Below are positions 1 through 8,366 of a stretch of DNA of 64,000 nucleotides, piece by piece. Every line of letters begins with the position of its first letter. The stretch's first letter is position 1. Position numbers and translations under genes: made by a program. Under the pieces are notes generated by a model. That model saw only the letters and a list, made by a program, of their open reading frames with translations. It ran no database searches and was not told the DNA's origin. This DNA is from Labilithrix sp. (GTDB lineage: Bacteria; Myxococcota_A; Polyangia; Polyangiales; Polyangiaceae), in contig JAHBWA010000025.1 of NCBI GenBank assembly GCA_019637195.1, positions 1 through 64,000 of the forward strand. Direction: 5' to 3'.

Positions 1-1149
1 GTCGCCGACGATCCAGACGTCTCGAGCGGAGCTTCCCCAGACCCCGCGGAGGTTTGGCAACCGGACGCCCTCGAGGAACCCAGCCTCGACGTGGTCGAAC
101 TTCGTGCCGTCGTAGTGGAGGATCGTCCCCTCGTCGCCGACGACCCAGACGTCGCTCGGGCCCGTGCCCCACACGGCGCGCAGGTGCTGCTTCGTGGGTA
201 CGTCGACGATCGCCCAACGCTTCGGCGTCGCGTTCGTCCAGCGACGAACGGTGCCTCGATCTCCCACCGCCCAGACATCGTCCGAGCTCGAGCCCCAGAT
301 CGCGTGGAGGTCGTCCCACGCCTGCGTGTCGTACTCGGTCCAATCGAGCGCCCCCGCCCGCGGAACGGCGCGAAGCGCGCGCCCGTAGCGAGGGGTGAAC
401 CGCCCGTACGTCGACATTCCGCCCACCGCCCAGAGTTCGTCCGCGCCGCTGGACCACAGCCCCCGCACGAAGAAGTCCTTCCCCGTCATCGACGGCGTCC
501 ACGAGGTCGCGCCGGCGTTCCGGCGCCAGAAGTTCGCGGTCGGCGCCTGCCCCTCCTCCACGCGCTCCGGGAGGAGCCAGTACGGACCTCCCCCGACGAA
601 GATCCCGCCTTCCGGCGGAAGCCAGGCCGCGAGGAGCAAGAGCTCCCGCTGCCCTGGGCTGCGGGGCTCGACGGCCTCGAACGGCGTCCACGTCGAATTG
701 CCCGCGAAGCCCATCGAGTGGAGGACGACCTCCCGCGAGCTCAGCGCCCATACCTCACCGGACGGGCGACCCACGATCTTGAAGATCGTGTGCGTCGTGC
801 CCGAGGGCGTTTGGCTCCAAGCCGCTCCGTCGAAGTGGAGGAGCGCACCGCGCGTCCCTCCGACCCAGACGTCGTTCGCACGCGAACCCCAGACGCTCGT
901 GAACGACGGTCGCGTGTCGGGTATCGCGACCGGGCAAAACTCTAGCCCGCGGGTCGCGCAGTCGGAGAGAGCGGGCTCACAGCCTTCCGTCCCTGCTTCG
1001 CACCCGGCGTCTGCCGGGACTTCGGGGATCGGCGAAGGGGCGGGCGAAACGTCCAGCGGACCACCGCCACCCGCGTCCTCGGCGCAGCTCGGGAGGATCC
1101 ACGTGAGCCCCAAAGCGACGGGCACGAGACGCATCATCGTGGACCTCAT
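1..1149 (-). CDS. WGS/VWxVG-repeat exported protein, partial
   Basis: The gene runs off the left edge; 383 codons are visible and the C-terminus is missing. It begins with a signal sequence ending near LPSCAED, which suits a lipoprotein. About five repeats follow, spaced roughly 45 residues or more apart, of the form VWGSxxxDVWVVGDxGTILHYDG. Such repeats are common in myxobacterial secreted proteins and probably form a beta-propeller; that fold is inferred. The ATG overlaps the stop of the upstream Cys-rich gene as ATGA, so the two are translationally coupled and belong to the operon headed by the sigma factor at 3170-3766. Substrate or ligand is unknown. Confidence 0.85.
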   Translation of the reverse strand, partial: MRSTMMRLVPVALGLTWILPSCAEDAGGGGPLDVSPAPSPIPEVPADAGCEAGTEGCEPALSDCATRGLEFCPVAIPDTRPSFTSVWGSRANDVWVGGTRGALLHFDGAAWSQTPSGTTHTIFKIVGRPSGEVWALSSREVVLHSMGFAGNSTWTPFEAVEPRSPGQRELLLLAAWLPPEGGIFVGGGPYWLLPERVEEGQAPTANFWRRNAGATSWTPSMTGKDFFVRGLWSSGADELWAVGGMSTYGRFTPRYGRALRAVPRAGALDWTEYDTQAWDDLHAIWGSSSDDVWAVGDRGTVRRWTNATPKRWAIVDVPTKQHLRAVWGTGPSDVWVVGDEGTILHYDGTKFDHVEAGFLEGVRLPNLRGVWGSSARDVWIVGD

Positions 1150-2423
1150 TGCGTCGCGGGCTCCTCGTCCCCGCACTGCGTCATCAAACAGCGCCCCTCG
1201 ACGCAAGGCTGGCCGAGCGCGCTGTTGCACTGGTTGCCGCAGGCGCCGCAGTTCGCGCCGTCGACCATGATGTTCGTCTCGCAGCCGTCGACCGGATTGC
1301 CGTTGCAGTCGGCCCACCCCGGCGCGCACTCGGTGTCGCAGAGCCCATTCGCGCACATCGCCACTTGATTGGCTCCCGTCGTGAACGGACAAGCGTTGTT
1401 GCAGACCCCGCAGTGCGATGGGCTGCTCGAGAGGTCTACGCACTCGTTGAGCTTGTCGGAGATCTGACAGCGCACCTCGTTCGGGCGGCAGCCGCAGACG
1501 ATGTCCTCGTTACCGCCGCGCACGACGCGCATGCAGTCGACGCCGGGAGCGCACGAGACGTCGCAGAACCCGCAGCGCGCCGGATCGAGCAGTCCGTTGC
1601 CGATGTCAGCCGCGACCTTGACCTCGCAGCCGTCGGTGTCGGGCTCGTCGAGATCGCCGTTGCAGTCGGCCCAGTCCTTCTGGCACACGAGCCGGTTGCA
1701 TTCGCCTTTGACACACGCGTACATCGCGTTGGGAGGAGGAGGCGTGCTCGGGGGCACGCACCTGTTGTTGCACGCACCGCAGTTGTTGTTGTCCGCCGAG
1801 AGATCGTTGCAGTAGCCGTCGCCGCAGTCGGTCAGGCCCTTCGGGCAGCCGCACCTCGACTGCTCCAAGCCGACGATGACGCAGTTGACGCCTTCGGGGC
1901 AAACGATGCCGCACGCCCCGCAGTTCTCGCGGTCGAAGTTGACCACGGTCTCGCAGCCATCGTCTGGAAGGCCGTTGCAGTCACGTGTTCCCGGGACGCA
2001 CTCGGGCTCGCAGTGGCCCTGGAAGCACACGCCGACGACTCCGAAGTGGTCGTAGTCCTCGCGGAGGCATTTGTTCCCGCACGCACCGCAATTGTCATTG
2101 TCGGTGAGGAGATTGTGCTGGCACCTGAACGGAGCGGGCGCCGTCGGATCCGCCGAGTCGCACGTCGCGTACGGCGCCGGGCACTCGGTCGCCATGCACA
2201 TCAACGGTTCGGGGGCGAGCGCGTCGACGCCGGCGTCCGGGCCCGAGCCGAGGAGGGGCGGCGGGGACGCATCCGCGTCTGGCGTCGCGAGGACGACGCG
2301 CTCGTCGAGCCCCGCGCACGCCGGCGTGAGGCCCGCGACACACGCCGCCGCGAGGGCGAGCGTCGCCAGGCCACCCCGATATCCGGTCCTGAGACCGGAG
2401 ATGGTCCAAATCGTGTTTTTCAT
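1146..2423 (-). CDS. Cys-rich repeat lipoprotein
   Basis: A 425-residue exported protein. The N-terminus has a hydrophobic stretch ending in TPACAG, a plausible lipobox, then an Asp/Pro-rich linker. The rest is seven or so modules of the pattern NCGACGNxC, alternating with ADCNGxxxDGCE modules. This Cys-dense repeat is widespread in myxobacterial surface lipoproteins and presumably folds as a disulfide-stabilised, possibly cation-binding, array; no enzyme motif is visible. It lies 33 bp downstream of the anti-sigma-like gene and its stop overlaps the start of the propeller gene, so it is probably part of the sigma-factor operon. Confidence 0.85.
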   Translation of the reverse strand: MKNTIWTISGLRTGYRGGLATLALAAACVAGLTPACAGLDERVVLATPDADASPPPLLGSGPDAGVDALAPEPLMCMATECPAPYATCDSADPTAPAPFRCQHNLLTDNDNCGACGNKCLREDYDHFGVVGVCFQGHCEPECVPGTRDCNGLPDDGCETVVNFDRENCGACGIVCPEGVNCVIVGLEQSRCGCPKGLTDCGDGYCNDLSADNNNCGACNNRCVPPSTPPPPNAMYACVKGECNRLVCQKDWADCNGDLDEPDTDGCEVKVAADIGNGLLDPARCGFCDVSCAPGVDCMRVVRGGNEDIVCGCRPNEVRCQISDKLNECVDLSSSPSHCGVCNNACPFTTGANQVAMCANGLCDTECAPGWADCNGNPVDGCETNIMVDGANCGACGNQCNSALGQPCVEGRCLMTQCGDEEPATQ

Positions 2424-2456
2424 ATCGAGCTTCGCTTCGACGGACTATCGTTCTCG

Positions 2457-3173
2457 TTATTGCGGATCGGCGAGCACGGAGCGCACGCGGTCGACGTACG
2501 GGCTCGTGGGGTGCTGAGAGAGGAACCGGCGCCCCGCGGCACGCGCGGCGTCGCGCTTGCCGGACGTCGCGAGCGCTTCGATGCGCATCACGTCGACCTC
2601 CTGGGTGAACGCTCCTCCGCGGTGCAGCGCGTAGTAGTCGTCGATCGAGCGGAGGCACGCGTCGGTGTCGCCGCGCGAGAGCTGGGTGCGGATGCGTTCG
2701 ACCAGGGCCAGGTCGTCGAGAAACGCTGCGCCCGAGAGGGCGGGCGAGGCGCTGCGGGACGACGGCGGAGCGGAGGCCGACGGCTTCGACGAAGCGGGGG
2801 GCGCGAAGGGCAGGTCCTCGACCTTCACCGAAGCCGCGAGAGCCTCGGTGACCGGCGGGTCGACCGCGGGAGCCGCCGCCGGCGCTTCGATGGGCGTCGT
2901 CACCGCGACGACGTCCGCAGGCGCACTCGGCTCGCGCCGCCACTCGTAGCCCAAGAGCGAGAGCGCGAGTCCGGCGACCCCGAGGCCGACCCACACACGC
3001 GAGGCGCGGACGGCGCGGAGCGGGTCCGCGACCCGAGACGTCGGCGGGATCTCCTTCGCCACGGCCGCGAGCGTCTTCTCTACGGCGCTCCGCTTCGGCT
3101 CCGCGCTCTTCAGCGCCGAGAAGAGCCGAGCGTACTCCGGAGCGACGTCCTTGAGGCGCTCTCCAGGGTTCAT
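2457..3173 (-). CDS. Anti-sigma-factor-like single-pass membrane protein
   Basis: A 238-residue protein with a cytoplasmic N-terminus of about 60 residues, one membrane segment near residues 61-80 (VWVGLGVAGLALSLLGY), a Pro/Ala/Ser-rich linker, and a C-terminal helical part (about 145-238) that resembles tetratricopeptide pairs. Its ATG overlaps the sigma-factor stop by four bases. Position directly after an ECF sigma gene and the single-pass topology are the arguments for an anti-sigma or sigma-regulating role. No zinc-finger HxxxCxxC motif is visible, so the mechanism would differ from ZAS-type anti-sigma factors. The role is inferred from context. Confidence 0.75.
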   Translation of the reverse strand: MNPGERLKDVAPEYARLFSALKSAEPKRSAVEKTLAAVAKEIPPTSRVADPLRAVRASRVWVGLGVAGLALSLLGYEWRREPSAPADVVAVTTPIEAPAAAPAVDPPVTEALAASVKVEDLPFAPPASSKPSASAPPSSRSASPALSGAAFLDDLALVERIRTQLSRGDTDACLRSIDDYYALHRGGAFTQEVDVMRIEALATSGKRDAARAAGRRFLSQHPTSPYVDRVRSVLADPQ

Positions 3174-3766
3174 CGCCCAGCCCGCCGGATGTTCCGATGA
3201 CGCGCGAACCGTGTCTGGAACACTTCGCGTGCCGACCGTAGCCGCGAGGCCACGGTGTTCATCGGGAGCTCGGTGAGCTCCGCGATGTGCTGTAGCGTCA
3301 TTCCTTCGATCTCGAACATCACGAACACCTGCCTTTGCCCCTCGTCCAGCTCGTCGATGAGACGAAGCGCGAGCTCACGAGCTTGCTTGTCGTCGAGCTC
3401 CTCTTCAGGGTTGGGAGCCGTATCGACCTTCGCCTCCATGACCGAATCGTCGTCGGGCGGCGCGGCACGGCCGAGCTTCCGGCGCGTGGACTGCGCGATC
3501 TTGAACGCCGTCCCGAAGAGGAACGAACGCTCGCGGCCGGGCAGGATCTCGTCGAACCGGCGCGCCGCGACGATGAAGACCTCCTGGGTCGCGTCGTCGA
3601 CCCAGTGCTCCGGCACCCCGAGGTGGCGAAGAAAACGCCAGAGGTCGGCGAAATGGTCTTCGACGAGCTTGCGTACTTGCCCGTGGTCCACCTGTCGGGT
3701 CATGACGCGCATGTCCTCACTGGACATGCCCTCCGCACGCGAGGAGCCTTGTGAGACCGCCGACAT
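3170..3766 (-). CDS. ECF-type sigma-70 family RNA polymerase sigma factor
   Basis: A 198-residue sigma factor with region 2 at about residues 30-98 (HFADLWRFLRHLGVP, then WVDDATQEVFIVAARRF) and region 4 at about 130-190 (LDEGQRQVFVMFEIEGMTLQHIAELTELP followed by the recognition helix NTVASRLRSARE). Regions 1 and 3 are absent, as in ECF factors. It directs RNA polymerase to a small regulon, probably including its own operon. It is the first gene of a coupled set: the anti-sigma-like membrane protein overlaps it, followed by two exported proteins. Upstream 3767-3899 should hold its promoter. Confidence 0.93.
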   Translation of the reverse strand: MSAVSQGSSRAEGMSSEDMRVMTRQVDHGQVRKLVEDHFADLWRFLRHLGVPEHWVDDATQEVFIVAARRFDEILPGRERSFLFGTAFKIAQSTRRKLGRAAPPDDDSVMEAKVDTAPNPEEELDDKQARELALRLIDELDEGQRQVFVMFEIEGMTLQHIAELTELPMNTVASRLRSAREVFQTRFARHRNIRRAGR

Positions 3767-3803
3767 TTCTCACGGATGGATGCGGCGGCAGAACGCGATT
3801 GTT

Positions 3804-3829
3804 AAAAAAACGTCGGCCCCGTCCGCCGG
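3804..3829 (-). terminator. Weak terminator-like T-tract after the 3900-5105 gene
   Basis: On the minus strand a short GC stem (CGGC/GCCG with a 7-base loop) is followed by a run of seven T. The stem is only four pairs, so this may instead be an AT-rich promoter element for the sigma gene that starts at 3766. Confidence 0.3.
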
Positions 3830-3899
3830 AGCGGGCTCATTGTCTCCGCGTCGCTCGCCGCTGGGAGCGATTCTTCGGGTCTTCGAACGCGCGGTGTCG

Positions 3900-5105
3900 T
3901 CAGAAACGCCAGCCGAAGGCGGCTCCGAGCGTGCCTCCCACCGGAGGAGCGCGGGAGATGAGCGCGCCAGTGCCGAGCTCGAACCGGTTACGGCTGAGCG
4001 GAGCGACGAGACCGGCCGAGGCCCCCACGTAGAAGGCCGGTGAGAGCGTCCAGGTGACTCGGGCCGCGACGCCGACATCGAGCCAGAGCCTCGATGTCCG
4101 CCTGGCGTCGGCGCTCCCCCGGGCCTCTGCCGTGAGGACGCCGACGTCGCTCTCGAGGCACGGCGTGATGTCGAGCTGGTCGGTCACGCCCAGACGGACG
4201 GGGCAGAGCCTCACGACGCCGGCCGTCCAGAGGAACGATGTGGCGACGGTCGAACGCTCGAGCTCCCAGCTGAGGCTCTGCCGGATCCCGAGCGCAAGCG
4301 TCGGGCGCAGCCATCGAGGCAACCGAGGTGGCGCGCTCGAGTCTGCTGGAGCGAGCGGATCGACTTCGATCGACGCGAGCGCACCGGGCAGGAGACCGGC
4401 GACTACCGCCGACGTGACCTCGAGGCGAGCTTCGATCGCGAAGCGTGCCGCCGACTCGCGCGGACCGACGGGGCGTCTCGACGACGGCGACGGTCCGCGA
4501 CGTGGGGCTGAGGAAGAAGGGGCCGGGCGGGATGGCCGCGGCTCGATGGGCGTCGCCTCTGTCGCCTCTGCCGGGACCTCTGCTTCTGCGAGCTCGTCCG
4601 TGAGGTCGCGCTCTGCGGCCCGCCCGGGGCCCGCCAGGATCGCGGCCGGATCGATCGCTACCGCCACGGCAACGGCCATTCCTCGGGCGGCCGTCGCGCA
4701 GTCGGGACCTTCGATCGTGCGCGATGCGCGCGGTGCGGACTGCTCCGGAGACGCGATTTCGAGCGTGCCGACGGTGCCCGCCCTGCTCACCGCGAAGGTG
4801 ACGTGCAGGCTTCGCGCCTCCTCCTCCGGCTCCGCGAGCCTCCAGCGCGATGTGTAGACCCTCACCTGCTCGACGAACGCATCGAAGCTCGGACACGTCG
4901 GATCGGCCGAATAGTCGAAGTGGATCCGCTCGCGCGGCTCCGCGGAGGCTGACGCCGTCGCGAGCAAGGAGGCCAGCACGGCGACGCTCCCAGCCCATCG
5001 CCAGCGCGTGGAGAAGAGCAACCTGCGCCGCAAGAAGGGGGAAGAACGTCGACGGCCCACGATGTCGCATCGCAGCGGCGGAAGCCGGGAAGAGGGACCA
5101 TTCAT
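3900..5105 (-). CDS. Exported protein with predicted outer-membrane barrel-like C-terminus
   Basis: A 401-residue protein when started at the ATG at 5105, which places a basic, hydrophobic signal sequence (ending ATASASA-EP) at residues 35-57. The open frame continues upstream to 5396, but that extension is Arg-rich and non-coding in character. A conserved-looking N-terminal domain (about 60-160) is followed by an Ala/Glu/Pro/Ser-rich low-complexity linker, and the last 190 residues alternate hydrophobic and polar positions and end in FGWRF, a terminal aromatic typical of outer-membrane barrels. No family recognised. It precedes the sigma gene by 133 bp and may be independent of it. Confidence 0.72.
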   Translation of the reverse strand: MNGPSSRLPPLRCDIVGRRRSSPFLRRRLLFSTRWRWAGSVAVLASLLATASASAEPRERIHFDYSADPTCPSFDAFVEQVRVYTSRWRLAEPEEEARSLHVTFAVSRAGTVGTLEIASPEQSAPRASRTIEGPDCATAARGMAVAVAVAIDPAAILAGPGRAAERDLTDELAEAEVPAEATEATPIEPRPSRPAPSSSAPRRGPSPSSRRPVGPRESAARFAIEARLEVTSAVVAGLLPGALASIEVDPLAPADSSAPPRLPRWLRPTLALGIRQSLSWELERSTVATSFLWTAGVVRLCPVRLGVTDQLDITPCLESDVGVLTAEARGSADARRTSRLWLDVGVAARVTWTLSPAFYVGASAGLVAPLSRNRFELGTGALISRAPPVGGTLGAAFGWRF

Positions 5106-5313
5106 GGTACCACGGCAGCGGTCGCCTTTTGGGAGAGGGTGAGCGAAGCGAGCGCCGTTCGCGTGGGCTTCAGCGAGCAGCAAGGACCGCAGCCGGCTCG
5201 CAGTCGTGGTGCGTCCACCCGTGAGCCCGTGTGCCGGAGATCGGCGCGCACGGTTCGAAAGGGGCTCTAGCGAAATGACTGCCTCACGGCGGAAGGGAAG
5301 GTAGGGTCTACCC

Positions 5314-6150
5314 ATGGCCGGTGGTCTCAGGTGGCTCGTCGCGGCCGCGGCGTCCGCGCTGCCGATCGCGGCCTGCTCCCTCGTGACCGATCTCACCGGC
5401 TACACCTCGGCCGTCCGGGCCGACGCGGGCCCGCCCGAGGTCACGCCGGTCGCCGACGCGACCGACGGCGACGCGCGGGACGCGGGCGACGCGGACAGTG
5501 AGGCCGACGGCGGCGAGGTCTCCTGCCGGCCCGGTCTCACCGGCCCGACGTGCGCGATACCGTGCCCGCCGGGGAAAGCCGGCCGCGACTGCGAGTTCGA
5601 ACGCGTCTTCCGCCTGGAGATCCCGACCGAGGCGAACTGGAGGGGGGCGGAGGACATCCCGTACTCCGAGGACAAGTCGGCGAGCGTCGCCACGTTCACG
5701 CGCGTCGCGTACCGCCTCGCCCTCGACGACGAGGAGGTCTGGGTGGAGGTGGACGCGTTCACGGCGGACGCCTCGCGCCTCGCCGTTCCGATCGACTGGG
5801 TCTTCGAGGGGCCGGTCCGCAACGTGGTCGTCCGCTCGTTCGCCGCGAACCAGCCCGACGTGCTCGGCCCGGCGTCGGGGAGCTTGGAGTTCTGGCCGCA
5901 CTGCTACGCCGCCGGCGACGACGGGCGGTTCGACCACGCGGACGTCCGCTACGACCCGCCGCGGTGCTACGGCTCGATGCAGATCCACGTCGAGGACAGG
6001 CCGGTCCTCTGCTTCAACCGATGGAGCAGCGCCGAGGCGGCGCTCGACCTCGGGATCGGCCCCGCGCCGAGGCCGGATCGCGTGGACTGGACGTTCGCCG
6101 AGAACTCCGGGACCTTCACGACGCGCACGCTCGAGGTGTACGTCCGCTGA
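5314..6150 (+). CDS. Lipoprotein with EGF-like Cys segment
   Basis: A 278-residue secreted protein with a lipobox (PIAACS, Cys near residue 21) followed by an Asp/Ala-rich linker. A short EGF-like segment (CRPGLTGPTCAIPCPPGKAGRDC) sits at about residues 71-94. The C-terminal domain (95-278) is beta-rich, with GSMQIH and LCFNRW near its end; this pairing recalls C-terminal beta-sandwich domains of secreted sugar-processing enzymes, but I cannot name a family. A purine-rich ribosome site (GGAAGG) lies about 13 bases before the ATG. It diverges from the gene at 3900-5105. Confidence 0.8.
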   Translation: MAGGLRWLVAAAASALPIAACSLVTDLTGYTSAVRADAGPPEVTPVADATDGDARDAGDADSEADGGEVSCRPGLTGPTCAIPCPPGKAGRDCEFERVFRLEIPTEANWRGAEDIPYSEDKSASVATFTRVAYRLALDDEEVWVEVDAFTADASRLAVPIDWVFEGPVRNVVVRSFAANQPDVLGPASGSLEFWPHCYAAGDDGRFDHADVRYDPPRCYGSMQIHVEDRPVLCFNRWSSAEAALDLGIGPAPRPDRVDWTFAENSGTFTTRTLEVYVR

Positions 6151-6255
6151 CGCGCGCGCCGGCCCGCCCGCGGTGGCGCTCGAGGGGGGCACCCGTCCTC
6201 GCGCGCTCACGCCGCGCGGCTCACGGCTCACGTCGCGGCGCGTCCGTCGCGCGGC

Positions 6256-7410
6256 TCACGTCGCGCGCGTGTGCCGCGCGACCTCGCCGTGAAAGTGCGC
6301 GAGCGCGTGCTCGAACGCACCGAACACGACGTCGCGGCCGGCGCCCGAGGCGAGGCCGCGCTGGATCGACTCGCCCATCGTGAAGTCCTCCTCCGTCGCG
6401 CCGTAGAGGACGGCCGCGTTCGCGTCCCAGTAGCCGCGCGCTTTGTCGGAGGCCGGAGCCTCGGGCACCAGCAGGTACGACGCGACGGTCGTGCGCCCCG
6501 GGCCGCTCGGCCAGACGTGGAGCACCGCGGCGTGGTCGGGCTGCACGAGCACGAGCGTGTTGGGGAACAGGTGGTAGAGGACGTTGGCGTGCGCGCGGAG
6601 CGTCCACGTCGACTCCGGCTCGCGCGCGAGCTCCTTGATCGTGCGCTTCGGGAAGACGTTCCTCAGGTGTGAGCCGACGCGGTCGACCAGCCCGAGGTTG
6701 TCGAAGAACATCGGGTAGATCGTGTCCTTGTGCGTCGGGCGCAGGTGATACGTCTCGAGGAAGACGTCGATCGCGAGCTTCCACGAGAGCGCTTTGTCGA
6801 CGGAGCGCGGCCCGTAGAGGACGGACGAACCGAGGCCGAAGCCCTCGAGATCATCGGCGAGCGGCCCGAGCCAGGCGCGCGCGTCGAGCGTCGCGTCCGC
6901 GCCGTCCGCGAGCGGCGAAGGCGCGACGAAGACGAGGCCCGCGGCCTCTCCCGCGGCGACCCGCGCGAGCCCGCGCGTCGCCTTGTCGACGCAGGCGAAC
7001 CCGCGCTCGTGCGGGATCGTCACGAGCTGGCCACGCCTCCCGTAGGTCCACCCGTGGTACGGGCAGGTGAACGCGCGCTTGTTGCCGCGCGCCGCGGCCT
7101 CGACGCGCGTACCGCGGTGACGGCACACGTTGATGAAGGCGTCGACGCCGCCGTCGTCGCGGCGCACGACGAGGAGCGGCACCCCGGAGGCGTCGTGCGT
7201 GACGAAGTCCCCCGCGCGCGGGAGCTCGGAGGCGTGGCCGACGGCGATCGGGAGGCGCCGGAAGAGGTGCCGGACCTCGCGATCGATGCGCGGCTCATCG
7301 GAGTACGCCGCCGCGTCCAGCGTCACGCCCGCGGGCGCCGCGTCCGTCGTCTTGGCCTCGACGTGCGCCAGGACGCGCCGGACGAGCTCGATCTGTCGCT
7401 CACGATCCAT
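6256..7410 (-). CDS. Rieske-type aromatic ring-hydroxylating oxygenase, alpha subunit
   Basis: A 384-residue iron-sulfur oxygenase. The Rieske [2Fe-2S] ligands are Cys96/His98 (CRHRG) and Cys116/His119 (CPYHGW). The mononuclear iron site has the pair His222 and His227 (ETYHLRPTH), with a C-terminal EEDFTMGESIQ segment that usually carries the carboxylate-helix region. The family hydroxylates or demethylates aromatic and amine substrates using electrons from a reductase; no reductase or ferredoxin gene is in the window. The ATG at 7410 overlaps the end of the upstream TetR gene by 11 bases, so both are one transcript and probably controlled by the palindrome at 8106-8142. Confidence 0.92.
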   Translation of the reverse strand: MDRERQIELVRRVLAHVEAKTTDAAPAGVTLDAAAYSDEPRIDREVRHLFRRLPIAVGHASELPRAGDFVTHDASGVPLLVVRRDDGGVDAFINVCRHRGTRVEAAARGNKRAFTCPYHGWTYGRRGQLVTIPHERGFACVDKATRGLARVAAGEAAGLVFVAPSPLADGADATLDARAWLGPLADDLEGFGLGSSVLYGPRSVDKALSWKLAIDVFLETYHLRPTHKDTIYPMFFDNLGLVDRVGSHLRNVFPKRTIKELAREPESTWTLRAHANVLYHLFPNTLVLVQPDHAAVLHVWPSGPGRTTVASYLLVPEAPASDKARGYWDANAAVLYGATEEDFTMGESIQRGLASGAGRDVVFGAFEHALAHFHGEVARHTRAT

Positions 7411-8101
7411 CGCGCAGCTCCTTCTTGCGTTGCGGTCTCCGCGGCTCGCGCGCCGCCCGGCGCTCGCCCGGCGTCGCCGCGGGGAGCGCCGCCACATCGA
7501 GCGCGCGCCGCGCGAAGGTCTCGGCGTCGGCCTCGTAGCTCGCCATCATCGCGCGCTCACGCTCGGCGCCGACGATCCGCCGCACGGTCGGTCGCGCGGT
7601 GACGACGTAGCTCACGGCGCCGACGACGTGGAGCACCGCGAGCTCGGGCTGCGGGTGGCCGGCGGCGCGGGCCTCGTCCGCCAGCGTGGTCAGGACCGGC
7701 GCCAGCGGCAGCGACCCCGCGCGCGAGACGCGCGCGGGGTTGTCGAGGAGCTCTCGCACGAGGAGGCGCACGCGCTCGGGCCGCCGCAGCGACCAGCGGA
7801 TGAGCCCGCGCACGGCCCCGCCGCCCGACCGCGCCGCCGCGCCGCGCGCGGTGGCGTGCTCCGCCTGCGCGCGCGCGAGCGCCGCGAGCAGCTCGTCGGC
7901 GATGGCGCCGAGGACGGCGGCGTAGAGCGCCTCCTTCCGCGCGAAGTGGTAGACGACCGTCGCGAGCGGGAGCGAGGCGGCGTCCGCCACGTCGCGCATG
8001 CTCGCGCCGTGAAACCCGCGCGCGGCGAACAGGGGCTCTGCAGCGCGGAGGATGCGCGCCCGCGCGAGCTGGCCCTTCGGCGTGTGACTCCGCGTGGTCA
8101 T
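7400..8101 (-). CDS. TetR-family transcriptional regulator of the Rieske operon
   Basis: A 233-residue one-component regulator. The N-terminal helix-turn-helix is at about residues 13-60 (ILRAAEPLFAARGFHGASMRDVA, then VVYHFARKEALYAAVL), as usual for TetR; the remainder is a ligand-binding helical domain ending in a basic tail. It is first in a two-gene operon with the Rieske oxygenase, and a 14-bp-arm palindrome lies five bases upstream of its start. Autoregulation of the operon, relieved by the oxygenase substrate, is the simplest inference. Confidence 0.92.
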   Translation of the reverse strand: MTTRSHTPKGQLARARILRAAEPLFAARGFHGASMRDVADAASLPLATVVYHFARKEALYAAVLGAIADELLAALARAQAEHATARGAAARSGGGAVRGLIRWSLRRPERVRLLVRELLDNPARVSRAGSLPLAPVLTTLADEARAAGHPQPELAVLHVVGAVSYVVTARPTVRRIVGAERERAMMASYEADAETFARRALDVAALPAATPGERRAAREPRRPQRKKELRDGS

Positions 8102-8105
8102 GACT

Positions 8106-8142
8106 CGTACGACCGTACCATATTTTACGGTACGGTCGTACG
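8106..8142. promoter_or_regulatory. Palindromic operator for the TetR/Rieske operon
   Basis: A perfect inverted repeat with 14-bp arms (CGTACGACCGTACC / GGTACGGTCGTACG) around an AT-rich 9-bp centre (ATATTTTAC). Each arm itself holds two CGTAC-like units, so it could bind two dimers. It lies directly before the TetR ATG at 8101 and would overlap the promoter. Confidence 0.82.
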
Positions 8143-8289
8143 GTGTCGAGCGCGAGCGCGAGGGGCGACCGCGTCCCGCGTGTGTCCTCGGCGGCAGGCG
8201 GGCAGCCCGCTCGGCCGCACCGCCGGCCGCTGCGTCGCGCAGGCTCCCCGCCTGCGCGGGACGGAGGGTTCTACCTAGGCTAGGCGCGC

Positions 8290-8316
8290 GCGGGCTCGTC
8301 CGTCGCGCGAGCCCGC
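8290..8316 (-). terminator. GC-rich hairpin downstream of the HAD gene
   Basis: Perfect 9-bp arms (GCGGGCTCG / CGAGCCCGC) around a 9-base loop, about 50 bp past the stop of the HAD gene and before the TetR operator. There is no T-tract, so it is a candidate terminator only. Confidence 0.4.
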
Positions 8317-8366
8317 TTCGTCACCCCGCGCGGCCTCCTCGGTCGTCGGCCCTCGCCGGGCGGCGG

